This document shows positions 8,523 through 17,059 of a stretch of DNA of 64,000 nt, piece by piece. The notes under the pieces were generated by a model, which saw nothing but the letters and a program-made list of their open reading frames with translations, was not told the DNA's origin and did no database searches. The first letter of the stretch is position 1, and every line of letters starts with the position of its first letter. The translations under genes were made by a program, and so were the position numbers. Source of the stretch: Aquabacter cavernae (GTDB taxonomy: Bacteria > Pseudomonadota > Alphaproteobacteria > Rhizobiales > Xanthobacteraceae); the NCBI RefSeq assembly GCF_003993795.1, contig NZ_RWKV01000003.1, positions 1-64,000 on the forward strand, given 5' to 3'.

Positions 8523-8714
8523 CTAAGATTTGTCAAAGCCGTTGCTCTGACTTTGTTCGAGTTTGCAGGTGACAACGACGCGGGCGAACCTCCTGCGGCT
8601 GCCGGCATAATGCCGTCGAAGCACGTTTGCCAGATCGCCGACTACTTTATCGTCAGATAGGCACTCGAGTTTCAGCACCGAAGCGACGGATAACGAACTG
8701 CGCCAAGGCTGCAT
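8523..8714 (-). CDS. Small hypothetical protein (uncertain)
   Basis: A 63-residue frame from ATG 8714, ending 5 bases before the GTG of the next gene on the same strand. It is basic (RRHYAGSRRRFARVVV) and has no recognised motif. The tight spacing supports a real coupled gene, but no ribosome site is seen and the codon pattern is not decisive. Confidence 0.3.
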   Translation of the reverse strand: MQPWRSSLSVASVLKLECLSDDKVVGDLANVLRRHYAGSRRRFARVVVTCKLEQSQSNGFDKS

Positions 8715-8736
8715 CAATTGGGCGATGGGGCCGGGA

Positions 8737-8773
8737 GCAATGACGGTCGCTTAGCTGCGAGCGTTGTCATCGC
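8737..8773. repeat. Imperfect extragenic palindrome
   Basis: GCAATGAC (8737-8744) pairs with GTCATCGC (8766-8773) with one mismatch, and TCGC/GCGA pairs inside. GCAATGAC-type hairpins are common dispersed intergenic palindromes in Hyphomicrobiales. It sits at the junction between the island and the GC-rich core. Copy number elsewhere is unknown. Confidence 0.4.
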
Positions 8774-8930
8774 CAATGACTGCTTCCGAGATAGCGCAAA
8801 GAGGAACCCAATGGCGTGAATGGGGGCGCTAAGCGGACGTCGCGGAAAGTGCCGTCGAAGGTTGGCAAAGGGCCAAAACCCACCCATCGATCTCAAAATC
8901 GATCCGTCCCAACCCCCCGCCGCCCGCCCC

Positions 8931-9242
8931 TCAAAACCCCACGTAGCGCAGGCCCGCCGTCACCACCACGGCGCCGATCACCGCGAAGAAGTCGCTCTTC
9001 AGGAACTTCGCCGCCGCCAGCGCGGCCACCAGCCCTGCCGCCATGGCGAGGTCGCCATGGGCGGCGGTGGGGGCGACGATGGCGACGATGACCGCGCCGG
9101 GCAGGCATTCCAGGATGCGCCGCACGCGGGGGGTGAGCGGGATGAAGCGCATCACCATGAAGCCGGCGGTGCGGTTGAACAAAGTGGTGACCGCCATGAC
9201 GCAGATGGCGGCGAGGGTGGAGGCGTCGAGGAGGCTAGTCAT
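8931..9242 (-). CDS. azlD: AzlD-type branched-chain amino acid exporter subunit
   Basis: A 103-residue, very hydrophobic protein with about three to four membrane helices, the usual size and profile of AzlD (for example FLKSDFFAVIGAVVVTAGLRYVGF near the end, read here in part). AzlD partners AzlC in the inner membrane for export of branched-chain amino acids or related compounds. Its ATG (9240-9242) lies inside the end of azlC with an 8-base overlap, so the two are translationally coupled. It is the first clearly GC-rich core gene after the island. The substrate is not determinable from sequence. Confidence 0.85.
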   Translation of the reverse strand: MTSLLDASTLAAICVMAVTTLFNRTAGFMVMRFIPLTPRVRRILECLPGAVIVAIVAPTAAHGDLAMAAGLVAALAAAKFLKSDFFAVIGAVVVTAGLRYVGF

Positions 9243-9945
9243 CGGTGAAGCCTCCCGCGATGGCGCCGGAGACCGCGCCGATGAAGATGAACCACCAGCC
9301 GGGCACCAGATAGGAGGCGGCCACCGAGACCGCCGCCGCCACGCCCCAGCCCACCACTTCGCGGCGGCCCTTCCAGTTGGGCACCAGCATGGCGATGAAG
9401 AAGGCGGGCACCACCACGTCGATGGCCACGGCCTTGGGGTCCGGCAGCCCGCCGCCGAGCACCTGCCCCGCCACGGTGGAGAGCACCCACATGAGCCAGG
9501 TGAAGGAACCCGAGCCCACGAAGAAGGCCGCGTCGCGCCCGCCTTGCGAATAATAGCGCATGGTGGCCGCCCAATTGTTGTCGGCCAGCAGGAACAGGGA
9601 GGGATAGGACTTCCAGGCCGGAAGCTCGCTGAGCCAGGGGCGCATGGAGGCGGCCATCAGCAGATGGCGCATATTCACCGTGAAGGTGAGGACGGCGAGC
9701 GCCAGGAGGCTCGGCACCGTCCACTGGGCCTGCCAGCCTTCCAGCGCCACCATCTGGGCGAGCCCGGCGAAGACGAGGCCGCTGGAGAGCGCGGTCTCAA
9801 GCCAGGAGAAGCCCTTCTGCGCGGAGGCCGCCCCGAAGGCGAGGCCGAACAAAAGCATGCCCGGCATCAGGGGCACCATGACCCGCGCGCCGGCCAGGAA
9901 AGCCTCGCGGGTAAAGCGCACGGCGGTAGGGGAGGGCGCGTCCAT
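9235..9945 (-). CDS. azlC: AzlC family branched-chain amino acid exporter, large subunit
   Basis: A 236-residue integral membrane protein with the AzlC opening pattern (a short cytoplasmic lead, then VPLMPGMLLFGLAFG and a second helix ending GLAQMVALEGW) and seven or eight predicted helices. In Bacillus the AzlCD pair exports leucine analogues, and in other bacteria such pairs export branched-chain amino acids. It lies upstream of azlD and overlaps it. The LysR gene upstream on the same strand ends 84 bases before this start and could be co-transcribed or regulate it. Confidence 0.85.
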   Translation of the reverse strand: MDAPSPTAVRFTREAFLAGARVMVPLMPGMLLFGLAFGAASAQKGFSWLETALSSGLVFAGLAQMVALEGWQAQWTVPSLLALAVLTFTVNMRHLLMAASMRPWLSELPAWKSYPSLFLLADNNWAATMRYYSQGGRDAAFFVGSGSFTWLMWVLSTVAGQVLGGGLPDPKAVAIDVVVPAFFIAMLVPNWKGRREVVGWGVAAAVSVAASYLVPGWWFIFIGAVSGAIAGGFTDD

Positions 9946-10029
9946 GGGGCTCCGCGGAATCGAGGCACCCGCTCATGCCATAGGCCCCCGGCGCCGACCA
10001 ACCCGATTTGCGCATGGCCGCGCGGCCAG

Positions 10030-10965
10030 CTACGCCGCCAGTGCGGGGGAGAGGATCTGCTCCAGCCCCTCGTCCCAGGGTGGTACCGAGCCGTAGAGGG
10101 CGGCGAGGTGATCAATGAAGACGCGCACCTTCTGGGGCAGGAAGCGGCGCGAGGGATAGACGGCGAACACGCCCACCCGGCTCGACGCATGGAAGGCGGG
10201 CAGCACCACCTTCAGGCTGCCGGCGCGCAGCTCCGGCCCCACGTCCCAGGTGGAGCGCAGCGCGATGCCCATGCCCGCCAGAACGGCGGCGCGCACCACC
10301 TCGTTGGAATTGGTGCGCAGGGTGGACTGGGCGCGCTGCACCACGGGGCCGTCCGGGCCTTCCAGGCGCCAGGGATCCTGGCTGTGGGTGGCGAGCAGGC
10401 GGTGGTCCGCAAGGTCGGCGAAAGTGCGCGGCTCGCCCGCCTGCGCGAGATAAGCGGGGGTGGCGCACAGCACGCGATGGACCGGCGCGAGGCGGCGCGC
10501 CACGAGGCTGGAATCCGACAGGTCCGCGATGCGCACGGCGAGGTCGAAGCCTTCGCCCACGATGTCCACGAAGCCGTCGGAGAGTTCGAGGTCCACGGTG
10601 AGGCCGGGATTGGCCTCCAGCAGCGGGCCGAGATGGGGCGCGATGTGCAGGCGCCCGAACGAGGTGGGCGCGGCCACCCGCAACAGGCCCCGCGCCTCCG
10701 CCGAGCGGCGGGACAATTGGCTCTCCGCCTCCTCGATATTGGAGAGGATGGCCACCACCCGCTCATAGAAGCCTTGTCCCGCCTCGGTCAGCGTCACCTT
10801 GCGGGTGGTGCGCTGGAACAGGCGCGCGCCGAGCCGCTCCTCCAGCCGCTGCACGCGCTTGGAGACGACGGGCGGGGAGAGGCCCAGCTCCCGCCCCGCC
10901 GCCGAAAGGCTGCCTGCGGTGACGATGCGGGCGAAGATTTCCAGGTCCCCCAGATTGCCCAGCAT
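10030..10965 (-). CDS. LysR family transcriptional regulator
   Basis: A 311-residue LTTR. The N-terminal winged helix runs from LGDLEIFARIVTAGSLSAAG to about residue 60 (LGLSPPVVSKRVQRLEERLG is the recognition-helix region), followed by a periplasmic-binding-like sensor domain (about 90-300). The frame extends upstream, but the ATG at 10965 is chosen because GGAAAG lies 7 bases before it and LTTRs begin just before the helix. It is divergent from glcD, the classic layout for an LTTR controlling its neighbour, so glycolate oxidase is the first candidate target. azlCD downstream is the alternative. The ligand is unknown. Confidence 0.9.
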   Translation of the reverse strand: MLGNLGDLEIFARIVTAGSLSAAGRELGLSPPVVSKRVQRLEERLGARLFQRTTRKVTLTEAGQGFYERVVAILSNIEEAESQLSRRSAEARGLLRVAAPTSFGRLHIAPHLGPLLEANPGLTVDLELSDGFVDIVGEGFDLAVRIADLSDSSLVARRLAPVHRVLCATPAYLAQAGEPRTFADLADHRLLATHSQDPWRLEGPDGPVVQRAQSTLRTNSNEVVRAAVLAGMGIALRSTWDVGPELRAGSLKVVLPAFHASSRVGVFAVYPSRRFLPQKVRVFIDHLAALYGSVPPWDEGLEQILSPALAA

Positions 10966-11138
10966 GGGCCGGCTTTCCGGCGCGGAGCGGCGGGCCGGCG
11001 GGGTAGGAGAGGGGCGGCGGATTTTTTCCATGGGCGTCGGGATTTTTAACCGAAAGGAACATAATCCGCGACGGCTTTTTCCGTCTGGAACGATTATAGT
11101 GTCCATGGAGGACAACGAATCCAAGGAATACCGCCGAA
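10966..11138. promoter_or_regulatory. Divergent promoter region between the LysR gene and glcD
   Basis: A 173-base non-coding gap that must hold both promoters. It is AT-richer than its surroundings near 11037-11100. I see no exact long palindrome, and any T-N11-A LysR box is too short to claim. Confidence 0.4.
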
Positions 11139-12632
11139 ATGAGCCTCAGGCTGCCGGCACCGGACGAAGGCGTGCTCGCACGCCGCGCGCAGATCATCGC
11201 CGACCTCTCCGCCATCGTGCCCGGCGAGGGCGTGATCTTCCGCGAGCGGGAGATGAAGCCCTACGAATCCGACGGGGTGACCGCCTACAAGCAGCTTCCG
11301 CTGGTGGTGGTGCTGCCCGAGACCACGCAGCAGGTGAGCCGCGTGCTGGCCTATTGCCATGCGTCCGGCGTGCGCGTGGTGCCGCGCGGGGCGGGCACCT
11401 CGCTGTCGGGCGGCGCCCTGCCGCTGCAGGATGGCGTTCTGCTGGGGCTCGGCAAGTTCAACAAGGTGCTGGAGATCGACTATGCCAATCGCTGCGCCGT
11501 GGTGCAGCCGGGCGTCACCAATCTCGGCATCACCCGCGCCGTGGAGCATGAGGGCTTCTATTACGCGCCCGACCCCTCCTCGCAGATCGCCTGCACCATC
11601 GGCGGCAATGTGGGGGAGAATTCCGGCGGCGTGCACACGCTGAAATACGGGCTCACCACCAATAACGTGCTGGGCCTGGAAATGGTGCTCATCACCGGCG
11701 AGGTGGTGCGGCTCGGCGGCAAGCACCTGGATGCGGGCGGGCTCGATTTGCTGGCCGCCATCGTCGGGTCCGAGGGCCTGCTGGGCGTGGTGACGGAAGT
11801 GACCGTGCGCCTCCTGAAGAAGCCGGACGTGGCCCGCGCGGTGCTGGTGGGCTTCCCCACCTCCGAGGATGCGGGCGACTGCGTGGCGAAGATCATCGCC
11901 GCCGGCATCATCCCGGCGGGCATCGAGATGATGGACCGCGACGCCATCGCCGCCGCCGAGGCCTTCGTGAATGTGGGCTACCCGCTGGATGTGGAGGCCC
12001 TGCTCATCGTGGAGCTGGACGGGCCGGAGGCGGAGTGCGCGCATCTGCTGGAGGAGGTGAGCCGCATCGCGGCCGCCTGCAAGTCCTCCACGCTGCGGGT
12101 CTCGCAAAGCGAGGAGGAGCGGCTCGGCTTCTGGGCCGGGCGCAAGGCCGCCTTCCCGGCGGTGGGGCGCCTGTCGCCGGACTATCTGTGCATGGACGGC
12201 ACCATTCCGCGCAAGCAATTGCCCCTGGTGCTGTCCCGCATGCGGCAGATGTCGGCCCGCCACGGGCTGCGCGTCGCCAATGTCTTCCATGCGGGCGACG
12301 GAAACCTGCACCCGCTCATTCTCTATGACGCCAACAAGCCCGGCGAGATGGATGCGGCGGAAGCCTTCGGCGCCGACATCTTGCGCCTGTGCGTGGAGGT
12401 GGGCGGCGTGCTCACGGGCGAGCACGGCGTGGGCGTGGAGAAGCGCGACCTCATGCCCGAAATGTTCGACGCGGTGGACCTCGCGCACCAGCAGCGCCTG
12501 AAATGCGCGTTCGACGACCAGGGCCTGCTCAATCCGGGCAAGGTGTTCCCCACCTTGCACCGCTGCGCGGAGCTTGGTCGCATGCACGTGAGCGGGGGGC
12601 AGGTGCCCTTCCCCGACCTTCCCCGCTTCTGA
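11139..12632 (+). CDS. glcD: Glycolate oxidase subunit GlcD (FAD-linked)
   Basis: A 497-residue member of the FAD_binding_4 family that oxidises glycolate to glyoxylate with GlcE and GlcF at the membrane. The FAD-binding domain is visible at about 55-235 with PRGAGTSLSGGALPL and the later NVGENSGGVHTLKYG. The C-terminal domain ends with the typical VFHAGDGNLHPLI and GVLTGEHGVGVEKR motifs. An AAGGA about 11 bases upstream supports the ATG. It starts the operon glcD-glcE-glcF with gaps of 18 and 30 bases. The substrate could be another 2-hydroxy acid, but the three-gene set makes glycolate most likely; in this lineage it serves phosphoglycolate salvage or C2 growth. Confidence 0.93.
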   Translation: MSLRLPAPDEGVLARRAQIIADLSAIVPGEGVIFREREMKPYESDGVTAYKQLPLVVVLPETTQQVSRVLAYCHASGVRVVPRGAGTSLSGGALPLQDGVLLGLGKFNKVLEIDYANRCAVVQPGVTNLGITRAVEHEGFYYAPDPSSQIACTIGGNVGENSGGVHTLKYGLTTNNVLGLEMVLITGEVVRLGGKHLDAGGLDLLAAIVGSEGLLGVVTEVTVRLLKKPDVARAVLVGFPTSEDAGDCVAKIIAAGIIPAGIEMMDRDAIAAAEAFVNVGYPLDVEALLIVELDGPEAECAHLLEEVSRIAAACKSSTLRVSQSEEERLGFWAGRKAAFPAVGRLSPDYLCMDGTIPRKQLPLVLSRMRQMSARHGLRVANVFHAGDGNLHPLILYDANKPGEMDAAEAFGADILRLCVEVGGVLTGEHGVGVEKRDLMPEMFDAVDLAHQQRLKCAFDDQGLLNPGKVFPTLHRCAELGRMHVSGGQVPFPDLPRF

Positions 12633-12650
12633 GCCCGCCGGACATTTCCC

Positions 12651-13859
12651 ATGATTGAGACCGTGCATATTTCCGACGAGGCGGGCCTTGTGGCCGCCGT
12701 GGCGGCGGCTGCCACCGAGGGGACGGGCCTGGACATTGCCGGCCACGGCACCAAGAGCGGCATCGGCCGCGCCGTGCCGGCCGGCCGCAGGCTGGACCTG
12801 TCCAGGCTGTCGGGCGTCACCCTCTATGAACCCGACGAACTGGTCTTCACCGCCCGCGCCGGAACGCCGGTGCGGGAGATCGAGGCCATGCTGGCGGCGC
12901 AGGACCAGATGCTGGCGTTCGAGCCCATGGATAGCGGCGCGCTGCTGGGAACGCCCGCCGGGGCGGGGACCATGGGCGGGCTGTTCTCCTGCAATCTCTC
13001 CGGCCCCCGTCGCCTCAGCCATGGCGCGGTGCGTGACCATGCGCTTGGCATCCGCGCCGTGTCGGGGCGGGGCGAGGCGTTCAAGTCGGGCGGGCGGGTG
13101 ATGAAGAATGTCACCGGCTATGACCTGCCGCGCATGCTGGCGGGCTCGTTCGGCACGCTGGCGATCATGAGCGAGATCACGCTGAAGGTGCTGCCGCGCC
13201 CGCAGACGCAGGAGACGCTGCTGGTGTTCGGGCTCGATCCCGCCGCCGCCGCCCGCGCCATGAGCGCGGCCATGGGCTCCTCCTGCGAAGTGTCCGGCGC
13301 GGCCTATCTGCCGGCGGAGATCGCGCGGCGGCGCGGCGAGGTGCCGGGCGAGGTGGCGGTGGTGGCGTTCCGCCTGGAAGGCTTCGCGCCCTCCGTGCGG
13401 GCCCGCCGGGCCATGCTCATTTCCGTCATGACGCCGTTCGGGGGCGTGGAGGTTCTGGAGGAGACCGCCTCGCGCGGCCTCTGGGCCATGGTGCGGGACG
13501 CACTGCCCTTTTCGGGCACGGGGGAGCGGGCGGTGTGGCGCATCTCCACCGCGCCCATGGCCGGGCCGGTGCTGGCGCGGCTCCTCGCCGACACGCTGGG
13601 CGCCGAGACCTTCTGCGACTGGGCGGGCGGGCTCGTCTGGGTGCTGATGCCCGATGCGCAGGCGCAGGCCGGCGCGGTGCGGGCGGCGCTTCAGCCCCAG
13701 GGCGGCCATGCCACTTTGGTGCGCGCCACGGCCGCCGAGCGCAGCGGCGACGTGTTCCAGCCGCTGGAGCCGACCCTTGCCGCCCTCACGCGCCGCGTGA
13801 AGGCGAGCTTCGATCCCAAGGGCATCCTCAATCCGGGGCGCATGTATGCCGAACCGTGA
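12651..13859 (+). CDS. glcE: Glycolate oxidase subunit GlcE
   Basis: A 402-residue FAD-binding subunit, homologous to GlcD but shorter. It shows DIAGHGTKSGIGR-like nucleotide contacts near residue 30, LGTPAGAGTMGGLFS near 105, and KNVTGYDLPRMLAGSFGTL near 150. The C-terminus ends FDPKGILNPGRMYAEP, the standard close of this family. It forms the GlcDEF complex and lies between glcD and glcF on one transcript. Nothing looks missing. Confidence 0.92.
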   Translation: MIETVHISDEAGLVAAVAAAATEGTGLDIAGHGTKSGIGRAVPAGRRLDLSRLSGVTLYEPDELVFTARAGTPVREIEAMLAAQDQMLAFEPMDSGALLGTPAGAGTMGGLFSCNLSGPRRLSHGAVRDHALGIRAVSGRGEAFKSGGRVMKNVTGYDLPRMLAGSFGTLAIMSEITLKVLPRPQTQETLLVFGLDPAAAARAMSAAMGSSCEVSGAAYLPAEIARRRGEVPGEVAVVAFRLEGFAPSVRARRAMLISVMTPFGGVEVLEETASRGLWAMVRDALPFSGTGERAVWRISTAPMAGPVLARLLADTLGAETFCDWAGGLVWVLMPDAQAQAGAVRAALQPQGGHATLVRATAAERSGDVFQPLEPTLAALTRRVKASFDPKGILNPGRMYAEP

Positions 13860-13889
13860 GCACGCGCGCCGCGTCCGGAGGACAGACGC

Positions 13890-15200
13890 ATGAAGACCGA
13901 ATTCTCCCTCGCCCAGCTCGCCGATCCGCGCATCGCGGAGGCGGACCAGATCCTGCGGGCCTGCGTGCATTGCGGCTTCTGCACCGCCACCTGCCCCACC
14001 TATGCGCTGCTGGGCGATGAGTTGGACAGCCCGCGCGGGCGCATCTACCTCATCAAGGACATGCTGGAAAATGACCGCCCGGCGGATGCTGAGGTGGCAA
14101 AGCATATCGACCGCTGCCTGTCCTGCCTGTCCTGCATGAGCACCTGTCCGTCCGGCGTCCATTACATGCACCTGGTGGATCAGGCCCGCGTGCATGTGGA
14201 GGAAACGTATCGGCGACCGTTCATGGACCGGCTCTATCGCGGCCTGCTCGCCCGTATCCTGCCCTATCGGAGCCGGTTCCGGCTCGCCATGCTGGGCGCG
14301 GTGGCGGCAAAGCCGCTGGCGCCGTTGCTGGATCGCGTGCCCGCTTTCAAGCCCGCCGCCGCCATGCTGCGCCTCGCCCAGCTTCCCAAGGGGCGCAGCG
14401 AAGGGGAGGAGCCCGGCGTCCGCCCGGTGTCCGGCCCCCGCAAGGCGCGCGTGGCGCTGCTGGCGGGATGCGCCCAGCCCGCGCTCCGGCCCGAGATCGA
14501 CGCGGCAGCCATGCGCCTGCTCGCCCGCATGGGCGTGGAAGTGGTGCGGGTGGCCGGGGAAGGATGTTGCGGCTCGCTGGTCCACCATATGGGCAAGGCC
14601 AAGCAGGCCCATGGGCTGGCGCACGCCAATATCGACGCCTGGACCCGTGAGATGGACGGGGAGGGGCTGGACGCCATCCTCGTCACGGTCTCCGGCTGCG
14701 GCACGTCCATCAAGGATTACGGCCACGTCTTCCGGCTCGATCCCGCTTATGCGGAAAAGGCCGCGCGGGTCTCGGCCATCGCCATGGACGTCACCGAGTT
14801 CCTCGCCAAGGCCGGCCTGCCGGAGGGGCGGCCCATGGATGTGCGGGTGGGCTATCACGCCGCCTGCTCGCTCCAGCACGGGCAGAAGATCAAGGGGCCG
14901 CCGGTGGCGCTGCTGAAGGGGGCGGGCTTCACCGTGGCGGAGCCCTTCGAGAGCCATCTGTGCTGCGGCTCGGCAGGCACCTACAACATGCTCCAGAGCG
15001 AGATCGCGGTGCGCCTGCGGGACCGCAAGGTGGGCCATCTGGAAGCCCTGGTGCCGGACGTGATCGCCTCCGGCAATATCGGCTGCCTCACTCAGATCGG
15101 CAGCGGCACGGCCATTCCCACGGTCCATACGGTGGAATTGCTGGACTGGGCCACGGGCGGCCCGCCGCCGGCCGCCTTGGCGCACCGCGCGGCGGCGTGA
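13890..15200 (+). CDS. glcF: Glycolate oxidase iron-sulfur subunit GlcF
   Basis: A 436-residue electron-transfer subunit. Two ferredoxin-type clusters are visible near the N-terminus (CVHCGFCTATCP and CLSCLSCMSTCP), followed by two CCG domains whose cysteine motifs read GEGCCGSLVHH and HLCCGSAGTYN. It passes electrons from the flavin subunits to the quinone pool. GGAG lies 10 to 13 bases before the ATG. It is the last gene of the glc operon. A GC-rich stem (GGCCGGGC with GCCCGGCC) follows the stop without a T-run. Confidence 0.93.
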   Translation: MKTEFSLAQLADPRIAEADQILRACVHCGFCTATCPTYALLGDELDSPRGRIYLIKDMLENDRPADAEVAKHIDRCLSCLSCMSTCPSGVHYMHLVDQARVHVEETYRRPFMDRLYRGLLARILPYRSRFRLAMLGAVAAKPLAPLLDRVPAFKPAAAMLRLAQLPKGRSEGEEPGVRPVSGPRKARVALLAGCAQPALRPEIDAAAMRLLARMGVEVVRVAGEGCCGSLVHHMGKAKQAHGLAHANIDAWTREMDGEGLDAILVTVSGCGTSIKDYGHVFRLDPAYAEKAARVSAIAMDVTEFLAKAGLPEGRPMDVRVGYHAACSLQHGQKIKGPPVALLKGAGFTVAEPFESHLCCGSAGTYNMLQSEIAVRLRDRKVGHLEALVPDVIASGNIGCLTQIGSGTAIPTVHTVELLDWATGGPPPAALAHRAAA

Positions 15201-15293
15201 GGGCGGTGCTATAAGCGCCGGCCGGCCGGGCGGGTTCGTGCCCGGCCGTCAGGCATCTCCGGGGCCTCCATAACGAGAACGGCCGGTATCTCC

Positions 15294-15932
15294 ATGGCAC
15301 GCGCGTTCGATCTCTCGCTCTATCTCGTCACCGACCCGCGCCAGACCGCGCAGCGCGGCCTTCTGGAAACGGTGCGCGCGGCGGTGGCCGGGGGCGTGAC
15401 CCTGGTGCAGTTGCGCGATCCCGATGCCAAGGGGCGGGCGCTGGCGGAACAGGCCCGCGCGCTGCTGGCCCTGCTGCGGCCGCTGGGCGTGCCGCTCATC
15501 ATCAATGACCGCGTGGACGTGGCGGTGGCGGTGGATGCGGACGGCGTCCATCTCGGCCAGAGCGACATGGCGCCCGCCGATGCCCGCGCGCTGCTGGGGC
15601 GGGAGCGCATCCTCGGCCTCTCCGTGGGCACGCTCGAGGAACTGGCCGCTTCCGACCTCTCTCTGGTGGATTATGTGGGCACGGGGCCGGTCAAGGCCAC
15701 GGGCACCAAGACCGATGCGGGCGCCGCCATCGGCCTGGACGGGCTCGCCATTGTGCGCCGGCAGGTGTCCCTGCCTTTGGTGGGCATCGGCGGCATCGAC
15801 CGGGCGATCACCGGGGATGTCATCCGCGCGGGTGCGGACGGCGTTGCCGTAGTCTCGGCCCTCTGTGCCGCGCCGGATGTCGCCGCCGCCGCCCGCGCCC
15901 TGCGCGACGAGATCGCCGCGGCCCGCGCTTGA
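15294..15932 (+). CDS. thiE: Thiamine-phosphate synthase
   Basis: A 212-residue TIM-barrel enzyme joining the pyrimidine and thiazole phosphates to give thiamine phosphate. Family motifs are present in order: LVQLRDPDAKGR, LIINDRVDVAVAVDADGVHLGQSDM (pyrophosphate and Mg binding), VGTGPVKATGTKTDAG, and GIGGID near the end. The length is normal. It stands alone with no other thiamine gene nearby, and I saw no THI-box riboswitch in the 93 bases upstream. No good ribosome site is visible before the ATG. Confidence 0.9.
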   Translation: MARAFDLSLYLVTDPRQTAQRGLLETVRAAVAGGVTLVQLRDPDAKGRALAEQARALLALLRPLGVPLIINDRVDVAVAVDADGVHLGQSDMAPADARALLGRERILGLSVGTLEELAASDLSLVDYVGTGPVKATGTKTDAGAAIGLDGLAIVRRQVSLPLVGIGGIDRAITGDVIRAGADGVAVVSALCAAPDVAAAARALRDEIAAARA

Positions 15933-16086
15933 GCACCCCGCAGCGCCTGGGAGGGAGGGAGCCGGTGGCCTCATCCGCCGTGGGATTTCCCTTGCGTAAA
16001 GTTTAACGAAATTTCATCCGGCCCTGCCCTTTCCCTGTCGCATGTGCGTGCTCATATGCGCTGCGTTATTGGACCGGAGTCTGACC

Positions 16087-16941
16087 ATGACCCCCGACGA
16101 GCGTTCCCTCATCGACGGCCTGTTCGATCGCCTGAAAGGCACGGCGGGCCAGCCGCGCGACGGCGAGGCGGAAGCCCTGATCGCGCGCCGGGTGCAGGAC
16201 GCGCCCTACGCCCCCTATGCCCTCGCCCAGACCGTTCTGGTGCAGGACCACGCGCTCCAGCAGGCCTATGCCCGCATCCAGGAGCTGGAAGAGCAGGCGC
16301 GCACCCAGGCGCAGCCGGCGGCCCCCGCCGGGGCCGGCAGCTTCCTCGGCAGCCTGCTGGGCGGGCGCGGCACGTCCGTGCCGTCCACCGGCAACCGGGC
16401 CATGCCGCTTCCCCAGCAGTCCCTTCCCCCGCAGGGCAGCGGCTATACCGCGCCGGGCTTCCAGCAGGGTGGCGGCTACACGGCGCCCGGCTATCCGCAG
16501 GGCCAGTATGCCCAGGGCGGCATGCCTCAGGGCGGCTATCCCCAGCAGGCCGCTCCGGGGCCTTGGGGCGGGCAGCGCGGCGGTTTCGGCGGTGGCGGCT
16601 TCCTCCAGGGCGCCTTGGCCACGGCGGCGGGCGTCGCGGGCGGTGCTCTGCTTGTTGACGGCATCCGCAACGTGATGTCCAGCGGCACCGGCCCCATCGC
16701 CGAGCAGGCGGCGGCGCTGGACCCGGCCGCTGCGGCCGGCGATCTCGGCCAGCAGGCCCAGAATGCCCTTGGTGGGGACGCGCTGGGCGGCAATCCCTGG
16801 GGCGCGGGCGGCCAGGACGCCTCGGCGCAGGATGCGGGCTTCGTCGATGACGGCTCGCAGGACACCTCCGCCCAGGATGCCAGCTTCGACGATGGCGGCT
16901 GGGATTCCGGCGGCGGCGGCGACGATTCCAGCTGGACCTGA
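16087..16941 (+). CDS. DUF2076 domain protein
   Basis: A 284-residue protein of the DUF2076 family, known mainly from Alphaproteobacteria and of unknown function. The N-terminal 75 residues (MTPDERSLIDGLFDRLK, then a coiled stretch) are the conserved domain. The middle is Gly/Gln/Pro/Tyr-rich low complexity with repeats of GGYTAPG and QGGYPQ type. A hydrophobic GALATAAGVAGGALLVDG segment follows, and the end is acidic and Ser/Asp/Gly-rich. The ATG at 16087 is chosen over earlier frames because GGAG precedes it and the family begins MTPxE. It may be envelope-associated. Its terminator follows at 16994. Confidence 0.85.
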   Translation: MTPDERSLIDGLFDRLKGTAGQPRDGEAEALIARRVQDAPYAPYALAQTVLVQDHALQQAYARIQELEEQARTQAQPAAPAGAGSFLGSLLGGRGTSVPSTGNRAMPLPQQSLPPQGSGYTAPGFQQGGGYTAPGYPQGQYAQGGMPQGGYPQQAAPGPWGGQRGGFGGGGFLQGALATAAGVAGGALLVDGIRNVMSSGTGPIAEQAAALDPAAAAGDLGQQAQNALGGDALGGNPWGAGGQDASAQDAGFVDDGSQDTSAQDASFDDGGWDSGGGGDDSSWT

Positions 16942-16993
16942 TCGGTCCTTACGCAGACAGCCTCGGCTTCGGCCGGGGCCGGACGGCTATCCG

Positions 16994-17030
16994 GGGCGTT
17001 TCAGGGATATCCTGAAGCGCCCTTTTCTTT
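16994..17030 (+). terminator. Rho-independent terminator
   Basis: A 12-bp stem (GGGCGTTTCAGG with CCTGAAGCGCCC, one G-T wobble), a 5-base loop and then TTTTCTTTT. It lies between convergent genes and ends the DUF2076 transcript. Confidence 0.85.
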
Positions 17031-17059
17031 TGCGCGAATGGGGTGTCCGGCGACGGGCG

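Noticed and set aside
8508-8536. TTGACA-like box on the minus strand just upstream of the GTG at 8517
   Set aside because: The matching -10 position (CTGATT) is poor and the spacing would place the start codon inside the promoter. The hexamer alone is not evidence.
9043-11049. Open frame of 668 codons on the plus strand
   Set aside because: Antisense to azlC and the LysR gene; it reads as GC-skewed noise.
11094-15185. A very long open frame (over 1300 codons) on the minus strand opposite the glc operon
   Set aside because: It lies antisense to glcD, glcE and glcF, whose motifs are unmistakable. Its translation is low-complexity Ala/Arg/His/Gly, as expected of an antisense frame in GC-rich DNA.
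15201-15293. Possible thiamine riboswitch before thiE
   Set aside because: I found no THI-box core sequences; only a GC-rich hairpin is present.
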